Below the pieces are notes generated by a model. The model worked only from the letters and a program-made list of their open reading frames with translations, was not told the origin of the DNA and searched no databases. From NCBI GenBank assembly GCA_043764015.1, contig JAYUKY010000105.1:35625-99624 (forward strand): DNA of 64,000 nucleotides, in the 5' to 3' direction. Made by a program: the position numbers and the translations under genes. Positions 1 through 7,860 of this stretch are shown here, piece after piece (position 1 is the first letter of the stretch; every line of letters starts with the position of its first letter). The stretch is from JANYGM01 sp043764015 (GTDB lineage Bacteria; Bacteroidota; Bacteroidia; Cytophagales; Thermonemataceae).

Positions 1-155
1 TGATTAAGATTAGTTTTTTGTTCATTTTGTTTATTAACTTATTGTTGAAATGGTGTTAATTTCACCTCAAAAATAACATAATTTTAGCAATTTTGCAACA
101 AAAAACCGTTATATTTGCTTATTATTTACGACAAACAAACAAAATCACACCAAAA

Positions 156-698
156 ATGACAACCATAAAACTCCCTGAAAATCAGTCTTTTAAAATCATT
201 AACATTCTTTCTTTTGCCATTCCATTGGCAGTAGGTGTACTTTTGGGTATTCCGAGTGGTTACAAATTGCCACTTGGCGAATGGACGAAAATTTTGCCGA
301 CAGTAAGCGCAAGCATCAATTCTCTCACCTCTATTTTACTTATTATGGCTTTTATTGCTATAAAAAATAAAAACATTACATTGCACAAAAGGCTAATGAC
401 TACTTGTTTTGGTTTGGGAGCATTGTTTTTGGTAAGTTATATTTTGTATCACGTATCAAATCAATCTACAAAGTATGGTGGAGAAGGTTTTTTGAGAGGA
501 ATTTATTTTTTCTTTCTGATTTCTCATATTTTATTGTCTATTGTAGTGGTGCGTTTTGTGTTGATGTCTATGTATTTTGCCTACATTGGCGACTTTGAAA
601 ACCATAAGAAAAACACACGTTTTGCCTTTCCAATATGGCTTTATGTATCAATCACAGGAGTTATTGTGTACTTTATGATAAAACCTTTTTATGTTTAG
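156..698 (+). CDS. DUF420-like multi-pass membrane protein
   Basis: About 180 residues with four to five hydrophobic helices and the sequence character of the DUF420 (YozB-like) family, whose role is unknown; relatives often sit near respiratory-chain genes, but none is visible here. The frame is open from a TTG at 93, but the ATG at 156 is preferred because it begins shortly before the first conserved stretch and removes a polar, non-conserved leader. Histidines occur between the middle helices (near HKR and YHVSNQS), as is common in this family. The stop lies 6 bases before the next gene, so the two are probably co-transcribed. Family call from recognition of the overall pattern; function not inferable. 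Confidence 0.72.
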   Translation: MTTIKLPENQSFKIINILSFAIPLAVGVLLGIPSGYKLPLGEWTKILPTVSASINSLTSILLIMAFIAIKNKNITLHKRLMTTCFGLGALFLVSYILYHVSNQSTKYGGEGFLRGIYFFFLISHILLSIVVVRFVLMSMYFAYIGDFENHKKNTRFAFPIWLYVSITGVIVYFMIKPFYV

Positions 699-704
699 TG
701 ATGA

Positions 705-1730
705 ATGGATAATTTTAAAGATGTAGGGTGCGACCCTTGTGGTCGCCCTAACTTGCGAAAGCAACACGACAAACAGAATAGTGGAAATTTTACAAAAGTA
801 GCTTTTATTATCAATCCTATTTCTGGTGGAATAGCAAAAAATAATTTTAATGACTTGATTAAGAAGGTTTTAGATAAAAATTTTGTTATTGAAATTTTCC
901 TTACAGAGCGTGCTAATCACGCCACAGAAATAGCACAAAATTTACTAAAAACTAATATTTCTTACATCATTGCTGTTGGTGGAGATGGTACAATCAACGA
1001 AGTAGCAAAAGTGCTGACCAATACAGAAAAAATAATGGGAATAGTGCCTTATGGCTCTGGAAATGGGCTTGCAAGGCATCTGAAAATTCCTTTGGAAATA
1101 GAAAAAGCATTATCTTTTATCAATAAAAAAATTATTGAAATAAATGATTTGGAGAATAGTTTAACGGATAATTTACAAGAAAATTCAACAGAAATCACCA
1201 TTATTGATACCTGCACATTAAATGGAAATTCATTTTTTTGTACTGCAGGAATAGGCTTTGATGCCCACGTAAGCGCACATTTTGCCAAAGCTAAGGCACG
1301 AGGATTTTGGAATTATATCAAAAGTACCTTTCATATTTTTAAAGATTTTGTACCAGAAACCTATCATTTAGAAATGCAAACAGCTGATAATCAAGAAATA
1401 AAATTATCAAAAGTAGCATTTTCTTTGACTTTTGCTAATGCTGCCCAATTTGGAAATAATGCCTTTATTGCGCCCCAAGCCAATATTTCTGATGGTCTGC
1501 TGAATGTTTGCTTAGTAAAACCGTTTCCTAAATGGTTGATGCCTGTTTTTGGTACTAGACTTTTTTTGAAAACTATAAACAAATCAAAATTCTACGAAAA
1601 TTATCTTGTCAAAAAAATCACTATTACACGCCAAAAAGCAGATTTTTGCCATCTTGATGGAGAAAACTATACTTTTGATGAGAAAATTATTGTAGTAATA
1701 AATCCACAAAGTTTGAGAATTTTAGCATAA
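705..1730 (+). CDS. diacylglycerol kinase-family lipid kinase (YegS/BmrU-like)
   Basis: Probably phosphorylates a lipid such as diacylglycerol at the inner membrane face, using ATP. The DAGK catalytic signatures are present: NPISGG at residues 37-42, GGDGTINEV at 92-100 and GSGNGLARHL at 117-126, followed by the C-terminal beta-sandwich domain. Length of 341 residues is slightly above the family norm of about 290-310. The excess is the N-terminus: residues 7-23 are encoded by a dispersed repeat (723-773) also found at 13666, so this leader is not part of the ancestral fold. The ATG at 705 is the only ATG in frame before the core; a TTG at 753, inside the repeat, is the alternative. The exact lipid substrate is unknown. 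Confidence 0.85.
   Translation: MDNFKDVGCDPCGRPNLRKQHDKQNSGNFTKVAFIINPISGGIAKNNFNDLIKKVLDKNFVIEIFLTERANHATEIAQNLLKTNISYIIAVGGDGTINEVAKVLTNTEKIMGIVPYGSGNGLARHLKIPLEIEKALSFINKKIIEINDLENSLTDNLQENSTEITIIDTCTLNGNSFFCTAGIGFDAHVSAHFAKAKARGFWNYIKSTFHIFKDFVPETYHLEMQTADNQEIKLSKVAFSLTFANAAQFGNNAFIAPQANISDGLLNVCLVKPFPKWLMPVFGTRLFLKTINKSKFYENYLVKKITITRQKADFCHLDGENYTFDEKIIVVINPQSLRILA
723..773 (+). repeat. dispersed ~51-bp repeat, copy 1, inside a coding region
   Basis: About 46 of 51 positions match the copy at 13666-13716. It contains two potential hairpins: one closed by GGTCGCCC on its right arm, and TTGC-GAAA-GCAA. It is read through in frame at the start of the lipid kinase gene. Confidence 0.85.
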
Positions 1731-1736
1731 TTTTAG

Positions 1737-2504
1737 TTACTTAATTTCAATACTTACCTCCAAATCCATATTTATTTTTTCGTCATTAAGTACCAAAATC
1801 CCTGTTTCTGTATTTTCAAAGGGCATTTTTCGTAATTCTGCCACAAAAAAATTCTTAATTTCTTGTAGATATTTTAAGTCGTTTTCTGTTAAATTTTTCC
1901 TATAAATAAAATTTTTAAATGCAGGAAAATTTTTAACTAAATCATCTTTTGTATAAATTTCTGTTCTTTGCCATAAAGCAAGCGTTTGACCAAGATAAAA
2001 AGCAATAGTTTTCCAAATATTTACATCATCTGAATATTTTGCTTCAAAAGATTTAATCTGTTGAAAATCAATAACTTCCAAAGAGTTTATTTTATGAAAA
2101 AACGGGTGAATTCCGTTCAAAGTAGGTCTGATTTGGCTTCTATAATTGGTACGAGTACAAAAAGTCAAAATAGTACGAATACAACGGTAAGTATTTAGCA
2201 AAATATGCCTTTTAAGCCTGTTTTGAATAGGAATATTGTGTTTTTGCTGATGCAACTGATAAGTATCAAGCAAAGAATTATGTACCCCATCAATGGTTGC
2301 TTTTGAAGGAATTGTATTAACAACTTGCTGATTTTCAATAGTAATCAAGTTGATATTCCAATCTAAGGCTAATGTTTGTTTGTAGGCTTGTATCCAATTA
2401 TGAGCAGTTTGTTTGTCTGGAATATTGCTACATTCCAGCAAAACATCTTTATCTTGGCTATTTTGTGAACCAAAAAAGTAAAAAGGAGTGTCAAGAGGCA
2501 ACAT
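1737..2504 (-). CDS. hypothetical protein, possibly nucleotidyltransferase-like
   Basis: A 255-residue protein not confidently recognised. Near the N-terminus is FFGSQNSQDKDVLL (residues 10-23), a glycine-serine followed by D-x-D, faintly like the GS...DxD signature of nucleotidyltransferase-fold enzymes, though the spacing is shorter than usual. The remainder is helical and basic, with a central segment rich in Arg, Tyr and Thr (around residues 98-125). No signal peptide or membrane helix. It converges on the lipid kinase, their stops only 6 bases apart, and is the only minus-strand gene in the first 7 kb. The nucleotidyltransferase idea is inference; coding status is well supported by length and composition. 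Confidence 0.6.
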   Translation of the reverse strand: MLPLDTPFYFFGSQNSQDKDVLLECSNIPDKQTAHNWIQAYKQTLALDWNINLITIENQQVVNTIPSKATIDGVHNSLLDTYQLHQQKHNIPIQNRLKRHILLNTYRCIRTILTFCTRTNYRSQIRPTLNGIHPFFHKINSLEVIDFQQIKSFEAKYSDDVNIWKTIAFYLGQTLALWQRTEIYTKDDLVKNFPAFKNFIYRKNLTENDLKYLQEIKNFFVAELRKMPFENTETGILVLNDEKINMDLEVSIEIK

Positions 2505-2663
2505 TTTATTTGTAAATTTTGAATTTAAAGTTTTGAATGATTACAAAAATAGCTAAAAAATTTTGAAATATGCTAAAAAATTTCTTATTTGGGCAAAATT
2601 AAGATTTATAATTCGTCAAAAAGCACATTAAAAGTCATAATATCACACTTTACACCTTAAAAA

Positions 2664-3122
2664 TTGGAATTTTTCAGAAATATCATTGCGTGGCTTTTAG
2701 AGCCTTTTCGCCTCACAAACCGCACCAATTTGAAGGCTAGTCTGGCGTGTTTGTTGTTTGCTGTTATTTTTTGGTTTTTTAATGAATTAGGGCATCAGCA
2801 TAGCGCAACACTACTTTATGCTGTTGATTTTGAACATCAACTACATACACACACAAACACGCATTTTCTTGATAATCATAAAAATATTGAAGTAACTGTT
2901 TCTGGCACTGGTTGGCGCATTTTACACGAACAATTACATACACAATATATGTGGAAAGAAACTATTATTTATCCCCTTAGTCAGCAAAATATGCTACAAA
3001 ACAATAATATTTCAAACAAAAAATATGCTCTTTCTAACGCTTTCAGACCATTTTTAGCAGAGGAATTTACTGATAAATTAAAAATTATGCAAATAAAATT
3101 AGATACTTTTTATTTGGATTAA
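2664..3122 (+). CDS. YbbR-like domain protein, short form
   Basis: 152 residues. An N-terminal cytoplasmic stretch is followed by one membrane helix at about residues 26-42 (LACLLFAVIFWFFNELG) and a short beta-rich extracytoplasmic part. This layout (basic leader, single helix ending in WF, then a single strand-rich domain) matches Bacteroidota YbbR-like proteins, which are usually about 300 residues with several YbbR repeats, so this is a short member. A stop lies just upstream in frame, leaving the TTG at 2664 as the first usable start. It is followed 21 bases later by an SDR gene on the same strand. YbbR in Firmicutes regulates diadenylate cyclase; whether this protein does is unknown. Confidence 0.55.
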   Translation: MEFFRNIIAWLLEPFRLTNRTNLKASLACLLFAVIFWFFNELGHQHSATLLYAVDFEHQLHTHTNTHFLDNHKNIEVTVSGTGWRILHEQLHTQYMWKETIIYPLSQQNMLQNNNISNKKYALSNAFRPFLAEEFTDKLKIMQIKLDTFYLD

Positions 3123-3143
3123 CAGAATTTATAAAACAACAAA

Positions 3144-3890
3144 ATGAAGTTAAAAAATAAAATTGCTATTGTAACAGGTGGCGCACAAGGGCTTGGCGAG
3201 GCTATTGTGGTACGTCTTGCTCACGAGGGCGCACACGTAATTATTTGGGATTTACAAACTGAAAAAGCGCAAAATCTTGCGCAAAATCTCAATAATAAAG
3301 GATTTTCTGTTGAGGTAATGGGAAATATTGATATTATTTCTCTTGATTCTGTAGAAAATGCCGCAAAAACCATCATCAAAAAACACAAAACAATAGATAT
3401 CTTGGTGAATAATGCAGGTATTATTCGTGATGCGTCTATGAAAAAAATGACCTTAGAACAATGGCAAAGCGTTATTGATGTTAATTTGAATGCGGTTTTT
3501 TGTTGTACAAAAGCCGTTTTGCCTGCAATGGTGGCACAAAATAGTGGCAAAATAGTTAATATTTCGTCTGTGGTGGGTATTTATGGCAATTTTGGGCAAA
3601 GTAATTATGTTGCTAGCAAATCCGCTATTATTGGGCTTACCAAAACTTGGGCAAGAGAATTAGGCAAAAACGGCATAAATGTCAATGCTATTGCGCCTGG
3701 TGCTATAGAAACGCCTATTTTGGCAACCGTACCCACTGAAATAAAAGTGCAATTTGTAGCTAAAATAGCTGTAGGACGCATTGGGCAACCAGAAGATATT
3801 GCTAATACTTGCTTTTTTTTGGTGTCAGAAGAAGCTAGTTTTATCACAGGACAAACAATTACAGTAGATGGTGGAGCTTATTTGGGCTAA
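3144..3890 (+). CDS. SDR-family oxidoreductase, FabG-like
   Basis: A classical short-chain dehydrogenase/reductase of 248 residues, the usual length for 3-oxoacyl-ACP reductase (FabG). The cofactor-binding TGGAQGLG is at residues 11-18 and NNAG at 89-92. The catalytic set is Ser142, Tyr155 and Lys159 (SNYVASK). The ending TITVDGGAYLG is typical of FabG. Reduction of an oxoacyl thioester with NAD(P)H is therefore likely, but paralogues of this family are common and this locus has no other fatty-acid synthesis genes, so a role in a different ketone reduction is possible. Start ATG at 3144 is immediately followed by the Rossmann strand. Confidence 0.83.
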   Translation: MKLKNKIAIVTGGAQGLGEAIVVRLAHEGAHVIIWDLQTEKAQNLAQNLNNKGFSVEVMGNIDIISLDSVENAAKTIIKKHKTIDILVNNAGIIRDASMKKMTLEQWQSVIDVNLNAVFCCTKAVLPAMVAQNSGKIVNISSVVGIYGNFGQSNYVASKSAIIGLTKTWARELGKNGINVNAIAPGAIETPILATVPTEIKVQFVAKIAVGRIGQPEDIANTCFFLVSEEASFITGQTITVDGGAYLG

Positions 3891-4012
3891 ATTATTCATT
3901 AATATTTTAGAAGAAATAAGATTTTTCTGAAAATAATTTGTTTGATAATCAACATTTTAAATATTTTCAGGGAAATAAATCAGAAAAATTTAAAAAAAAA
4001 CAGTAAAAATAT

Positions 4013-4043
4013 TTTGCAGGTGATAAATATTTTCTTACCTTTG
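4013..4043 (+). promoter_or_regulatory. Bacteroidota-type promoter for tRNA-Tyr/Gly/Thr-tuf
   Basis: TTTG at 4013-4016, a 19-base spacer, then TACCTTTG at 4036-4043. This matches the TTTG / TAnnTTTG pattern of the primary sigma factor in Bacteroidota. It lies 89 bases ahead of tRNA-Tyr. Confidence 0.75.
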
Positions 4044-4131
4044 CAACTGAAATCAAATAGTAATTATAAAAAGGTCACAGAAAATGGTTTATTTAGTTCA
4101 TTTAGAATAAATAAATCACAGACTGAAATAA

Positions 4132-4214
4132 GGGGATGTACCAGAGCGGCCAAATGGGACAGACTGTAAATCTGTTTGCGCAAGCATACGGTGGTTCGAA
4201 TCCACCCGTCCCCA
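4132..4214 (+). tRNA. tRNA-Tyr (GTA)
   Basis: 83-nt class II tRNA with a long variable arm. The acceptor GGGGATG pairs with CGTCCCC (one G-T), the anticodon loop is CTGTAAA giving GTA, and the T arm is GGTGG-TTCGAAT-CCACC. No CCA is encoded. It is first in the tRNA-tuf cluster. Confidence 0.95.
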
Positions 4215-4341
4215 CAAAAATCTTTAAAGCACCAACTTTTCAGATTTAAAACTGGTGAGGTTAGTTTTTATGTTTTTAGTTTGAAATAACCTATATGTTA
4301 AAGTTTAAAAATAAGAACTAAAGTCAAAATCAGTTCAATAA

Positions 4342-4414
4342 GCGAAAGTAGCTCAGTTGGTAGAGCGACAGCCTTCCAAGCTGTAGGTCGCGGGTTCGAG
4401 CCTCGTCTTTCGCT
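4342..4414 (+). tRNA. tRNA-Gly (TCC)
   Basis: 73-nt cloverleaf: acceptor GCGAAAG pairs with CTTTCGC, the anticodon loop CTTCCAA gives TCC, and the T loop is TTCGAGC. No encoded CCA. A T-run follows the 3' end but no hairpin terminator, consistent with continued transcription. Confidence 0.95.
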
Positions 4415-4452
4415 CTTTTTAGTGAGGTTTACGGCATTGCATTGCTACATCA

Positions 4453-4524
4453 GCCGACGTAGCTCAGGGGTAGAGTACTTCCATGGTAAGGAAGGGGTCG
4501 TGGGTTCAATTCCCACTGTTGGCT
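4453..4524 (+). tRNA. tRNA-Thr (GGT)
   Basis: 72-nt cloverleaf: acceptor GCCGACG pairs with TGTTGGC through wobbles. The anticodon stem CTTCC/GGAAG encloses ATGGTAA, giving GGT. The T arm is GTGGG-TTCAATT-CCCAC. No encoded CCA. It lies 75 bases before tuf. Confidence 0.94.
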
Positions 4525-4599
4525 CTAATCTGTGGATTTTTGCTAAAATAATCAGAATAATTGTTACAAACATTTTAAACGAGATTTCTCAAAACAAAT

Positions 4600-5796
4600 A
4601 TGGCAAAAGAAAATTTTGACCGCTCAAAACCACACGTAAACATTGGTACTATTGGTCACGTGGATCATGGTAAAACAACTTTGACTGCAGCTATTACTTC
4701 TGTGTTATCTACACAGGGTTCTACTAAAAAGACTGACTTTTCTGCCATTGATAATGCACCAGAAGAGAAATTGCGTGGTATTACTATCAATACTGCACAC
4801 GTTGAATACGAAACAAAAAACCGTCACTACGCACACGTAGATTGCCCAGGTCACGCAGATTACGTGAAAAACATGGTAACAGGTGCTGCTCAAATGGACG
4901 GAGCTATTATAGTGGTTGCTGCGACTGATGGCCCTATGCCACAAACTCGCGAACACATCTTGCTTGCTCGTCAGGTAGGTGTTCCTCAACTTGTTGTTTT
5001 TATGAATAAAGTTGATATGGTTGAAGATGAAGAACTTTTGGAATTAGTTGAAATGGAAATCCGTGAGCTACTTTCTTTCTATAAATTTGATGGTGATAAT
5101 ATTCCCGTTATTCGTGGTTCTGCTCTTGGTGGCTTGAACGGTGAGCCTCAGTGGGTTGAAACTATCAACAAATTGATGGAAGCAGTAGATAGCTACATTC
5201 CAATTCCTCCACGTATCACAGACAAAGATTTCTTGATGCCAGTTGAAGATGTGTTCTCAATTACAGGTCGTGGTACAGTTGCTACAGGTCGTATTGAAAG
5301 CGGTATCATTAACTCTGGTGAGCCAGTTGAAATCCTTGGTATGGGTGCAGAAGGTCTTAAATCAGTTGTTACAGGTGTTGAGATGTTCCGTAAAATCCTA
5401 GACAGAGGTGAAGCAGGTGATAACGTAGGTCTTTTATTGCGTGGTATTGACAAAGAACAAATCCGTAGAGGAATGGTTATTTGTAAGCCAGGTTCTGTAA
5501 AACCTCACTCCCACTTTAAAGCTGAAGTTTACGTTTTGTCAAAAGAAGAAGGCGGTCGTCATACACCATTCTTTAATAAATACCGTCCACAGTTTTACTT
5601 GCGTACAACAGACGTAACAGGTGAAATTATGTTGCCAGAAGGAACTGACATGGTTATGCCAGGCGACAACTTGACAATTGATGTAACATTGCTTAACAAA
5701 GTAGCCATGGACGTAGGTTTGCGTTTTGCTATCCGTGAAGGTGGTCGTACAGTTGGTGCAGGTCAAATCACAGAAATTTTGCCAGAAAAGGTATAG
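4600..5796 (+). CDS. tuf: translation elongation factor Tu
   Basis: EF-Tu delivers aminoacyl-tRNA to the ribosome as a GTP complex. 398 residues, full length. G-domain motifs are intact: GHVDHGKT at 19-26, the switch I segment RGITI at 59-63, DCPGH at 81-85 and NKVD at 136-139, followed by both beta-barrel domains through the C-terminal ITEILPEKV. Codon use is visibly more biased than in neighbours (many GGT, CGT, AAC), as expected for a highly expressed gene. It closes the tRNA-Tyr/Gly/Thr cluster. The tRNA-Trp, secE and nusG genes that often follow tuf in related genomes are absent; a strong terminator comes next instead. Confidence 0.98.
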   Translation: MAKENFDRSKPHVNIGTIGHVDHGKTTLTAAITSVLSTQGSTKKTDFSAIDNAPEEKLRGITINTAHVEYETKNRHYAHVDCPGHADYVKNMVTGAAQMDGAIIVVAATDGPMPQTREHILLARQVGVPQLVVFMNKVDMVEDEELLELVEMEIRELLSFYKFDGDNIPVIRGSALGGLNGEPQWVETINKLMEAVDSYIPIPPRITDKDFLMPVEDVFSITGRGTVATGRIESGIINSGEPVEILGMGAEGLKSVVTGVEMFRKILDRGEAGDNVGLLLRGIDKEQIRRGMVICKPGSVKPHSHFKAEVYVLSKEEGGRHTPFFNKYRPQFYLRTTDVTGEIMLPEGTDMVMPGDNLTIDVTLLNKVAMDVGLRFAIREGGRTVGAGQITEILPEKV

Positions 5797-5818
5797 TTTT
5801 TCTTGGTTAAGATAAATA

Positions 5819-5853
5819 AAAAAGCACATCTCCTTACAGAGGTGTGCTTTTCT
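5819..5853 (+). terminator. rho-independent terminator after tuf
   Basis: AAAAGCACATCTC pairs with GAGGTGTGCTTTT around a CTTACA loop and is followed by T-rich sequence, 23 bases after the tuf stop. Confidence 0.88.
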
Positions 5854-5863
5854 GTTTGTCGTT

Positions 5864-6004
5864 CCCCACGTTCCACGTGGGGTTATGATTGTTAAACCCT
5901 TTCAGGGTTTTTAATACAAAATTTCTTGTGAAGTCAGGTGTTTCCACCTGACTTCAAGAAATAAGTAATACTTCACGAATAGTCGCAGACTTTCGTGAAG
6001 TATT
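5864..6004. repeat. cluster of four consecutive short-loop hairpins
   Basis: Four separate inverted repeats follow the tuf terminator. 5864-5882 is CCCCACGT-TCC-ACGTGGGG. 5894-5910 is AAACCCT-TTC-AGGGTTT. 5922-5961 has arms GTCAGGTG/CACCTGAC around TTTC, extended by an imperfect outer stem. 5967-6004 has arms AATACTTCACGAA/TTCGTGAAGTATT with an inner AGTC-GCA-GACT. Loops are three or four bases. None is followed by a clear T-run, so ordinary termination does not explain them. Confidence 0.85.
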
Positions 6005-6036
6005 CCATTTTTATATTTCCAAAAATCTCTTTCAAA

Positions 6037-6963
6037 ATGATATATTTTATTATTGGTGTTTGTCTTTCAGTTAGTTTATTTGTTATTTTTCGTGGCTTTA
6101 ATCAATTTAAAGTCAATATGTTACAAGCTATTGTCAGTAATTATTTTGTCTGTATCCTTACGGGTTTTATTTTTATTGGTGATTTTGGAGTAGTAAATAA
6201 AATCTCTTTTGATAAAACTTGGGTACAAATAGCTATGGGAATGGGATTTGTATTTATTTCTACTTTCTATTTGATGGGTTATACTGCTCAAAAAGTAAGT
6301 GTTACAGCATCTTCTTTGTCCTCAAAAATTTCTCTCATCATTCCTGTACTTTTTAGCTTGCTTTATCTCAATACTACGCAAGATTTTGGCGTGTTTAGGT
6401 ATGTGGGTTTGATATTGGTTTTTGGTGCTATTGTACTAACTTCTATTAAGAAAAAAGTTATAGAAAATGATAATCAAAATAACCAACAACAAGTAAATGT
6501 TTCTATTAGTCCTAAACAGGCTTTTTTGCTTTCTTTTTTGGTATTTATTTTGAGTGGTTTTATTGATTTGATGATGAACCTCGTAAACACCAAATTTATT
6601 ACGGATAATACTGAAAAAGCACTTTTTACAATAGTTATTTTTTCTGTGGCGGCAGTCATTGGTATTGTTATTCTTCTTATCAAAAAAGAAAAATTTGAAC
6701 TGAAAAGCTTGCTTGGTGGCGTTGTTTTGGGCGTTCCTAACTTTTTTTCTATTTATTTTATGTTTCGTGCTTTGGATAATTTTGGCGGGAATGGCGCAAT
6801 TTTCTTTCCTTTGTTTAATATAAGCGTGATAATTGTTTCATCTGTAGCATCTGTGCTGGTTTTCAGAGAAAAACTAAATAAATTCAATATTATTGGACTT
6901 TTGATGGCGGTTTTAGCCATTGTTTTTATCTCTTTTGATGAATTAAAAGCATTTTTTGGATAA
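6037..6963 (+). CDS. DMT-superfamily (EamA-like) transporter
   Basis: About 308 residues with ten predicted membrane helices arranged as two five-helix halves, the layout of drug/metabolite (EamA) transporters, exporting or importing an unknown small molecule across the inner membrane. Conserved-type segments include LSSKISLIIPVLFSLLYL near the end of the first half and the terminal FREKLNKFNIIGLLMAVLAIVFIS. The frame is open from a GTG at 5995, but that codon lies inside the last hairpin of the 5864-6004 cluster; the ATG at 6037 starts exactly at the first helix and is preferred. The stop region overlaps the open frame of the next gene but not its likely start. Substrate cannot be inferred. 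Confidence 0.75.
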   Translation: MIYFIIGVCLSVSLFVIFRGFNQFKVNMLQAIVSNYFVCILTGFIFIGDFGVVNKISFDKTWVQIAMGMGFVFISTFYLMGYTAQKVSVTASSLSSKISLIIPVLFSLLYLNTTQDFGVFRYVGLILVFGAIVLTSIKKKVIENDNQNNQQQVNVSISPKQAFLLSFLVFILSGFIDLMMNLVNTKFITDNTEKALFTIVIFSVAAVIGIVILLIKKEKFELKSLLGGVVLGVPNFFSIYFMFRALDNFGGNGAIFFPLFNISVIIVSSVASVLVFREKLNKFNIIGLLMAVLAIVFISFDELKAFFG

Positions 6964-7018
6964 AATCCTGTTTTACTTTCGTATATTTATAAGAAATATC
7001 TACAAAATACTTACAATT

Positions 7019-7666
7019 ATGGCAAAGAAAAAAGAATGGAAACAAGGAGAAATTGCTCTTGCTTTCAATTTAAAACAAATAATAAATCCTATAACGCTAC
7101 TAATGAAAGAGTGGCTAGAAGTACAAAAACCCTCTTTTTCTGTAGGAGAACAGTATATTTTTGATGAGGCTTTTGATAATGCCCAAAAACATATCAAAAA
7201 TTGGAGTGAAGAAGACCTAAAAATGAAATTTATTAGTTATATCTTAAAGTTGGGACATCTGGTAGATGATGAGAATTTCGTTTCCTTTTTTGATAAAAAA
7301 TTAGCAGGAAACGTGCAGGGATATGCCCTTTCTGTTAAGGCTGATTTTGTCATTGCAAAAGGACTTATGGATTTTATGCAAAAACCTTATTTTCATTTTC
7401 AAGAATATAAACCCAATAAAAACCCTACTGGCGACTCTATGGCGCAACTTTTGGAAGCCTTTTTGATAGCGCAAGTTATCAATGATGACGGAAAACCTAT
7501 TTATGGTTGTGAAGTGAATGGTTCTAGCTGGGTTTTTCTTACTATGGAAAATAATAACTATTGCATTTCTAAAGAGTTTATTTGTACTAATAAAGATGAT
7601 TTATTGCAAATAATTGCCATTTTACGCAAATTTAGAGAGATTTTAGAAACAAAATTACTTAATTAA
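7019..7666 (+). CDS. small PD-(D/E)XK-like protein of unknown function
   Basis: 215 residues from the ATG at 7019; the frame is open further upstream from 6956 but that part overlaps the transporter end. The middle holds KADFVIAKGLMDF followed by FHFQEYKPNKNPTGDS, that is an Asp, then E-x-K after a beta strand, the arrangement of PD-(D/E)XK nuclease-fold proteins. It then has a helix (MAQLLEAFLIAQ) and a strand with GCEVNGSSWVF, as in uncharacterised proteins related to the N-terminal domain of type I restriction subunits. A second protein of this style lies at 18657. It sits just ahead of the restriction-modification gene at 7861 on the same strand. Nuclease activity is inference from the motif only. 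Confidence 0.6.
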   Translation: MAKKKEWKQGEIALAFNLKQIINPITLLMKEWLEVQKPSFSVGEQYIFDEAFDNAQKHIKNWSEEDLKMKFISYILKLGHLVDDENFVSFFDKKLAGNVQGYALSVKADFVIAKGLMDFMQKPYFHFQEYKPNKNPTGDSMAQLLEAFLIAQVINDDGKPIYGCEVNGSSWVFLTMENNNYCISKEFICTNKDDLLQIIAILRKFREILETKLLN

Positions 7667-7696
7667 AAAAAAATGCCAAAGATCAAAAAAAATATT

Positions 7697-7764
7697 TATA
7701 TTTGATATTGAATTTTATTCTTTTGGTGGGGAGTGGTTTCCGCATCAAAGTTCTTTTTTACGAG
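7697..7764 (+). other. possible short transcript region between 7666 and 7861
   Basis: A TATATTTG (-7 like) lies at 7697-7704, followed by a G-rich patch near 7725-7745 and then the terminator at 7765. This could be a small RNA of about 85-90 nt, but no -33 TTTG is present at the right distance and no known RNA family was recognised. The alternative is that only the terminator is functional. Confidence 0.25.
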
Positions 7765-7798
7765 AAAAACGCTTACATTTAATTATGTAGGCGTTTTT
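7765..7798 (+). terminator. rho-independent terminator
   Basis: AAAAACGCTTACAT pairs with ATGTAGGCGTTTTTT around TTAATT. It separates the 7019-7666 gene from the restriction-modification gene. Its T-run provides the TTTG of the next promoter. Confidence 0.82.
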
Positions 7799-7826
7799 TG
7801 ATTTTCCAGTTTTTTGATTATATTTG
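7797..7826 (+). promoter_or_regulatory. promoter for the restriction-modification gene
   Basis: TTTG at 7797-7800, 18 bases, TATATTTG at 7819-7826, then 34 bases to the ATG at 7861. It overlaps the end of the preceding terminator. Confidence 0.68.
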
Positions 7827-7860
7827 TCTTAATCTTCTTCTAAAAATTCTCCAAAAAACT

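Noticed and set aside
3942..4169. 75-codon open frame upstream of tRNA-Tyr
   Set aside because: Overlaps the tRNA and the promoter; Asn/Lys-rich low-complexity product without family resemblance.
4422..4619. 65-codon open frame between tRNA-Gly and tuf
   Set aside because: Runs through the whole tRNA-Thr gene and into tuf; translated tRNA sequence (EYFHGKEGVVGSIPT type) is a common artefact.
6956..7018. Longer N-terminus for the small PD-(D/E)XK-like protein
   Set aside because: The extra 21 residues overlap the transporter stop and are hydrophobic/aromatic without a signal-peptide pattern; ATG at 7019 is better placed.
7705..7798. 6S RNA, SRP RNA or a preQ1-type riboswitch before the RM gene
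   Set aside because: Too short for 6S, no SRP tetraloop-domain signature and no preQ1 pseudoknot pattern; only a terminator is firm.
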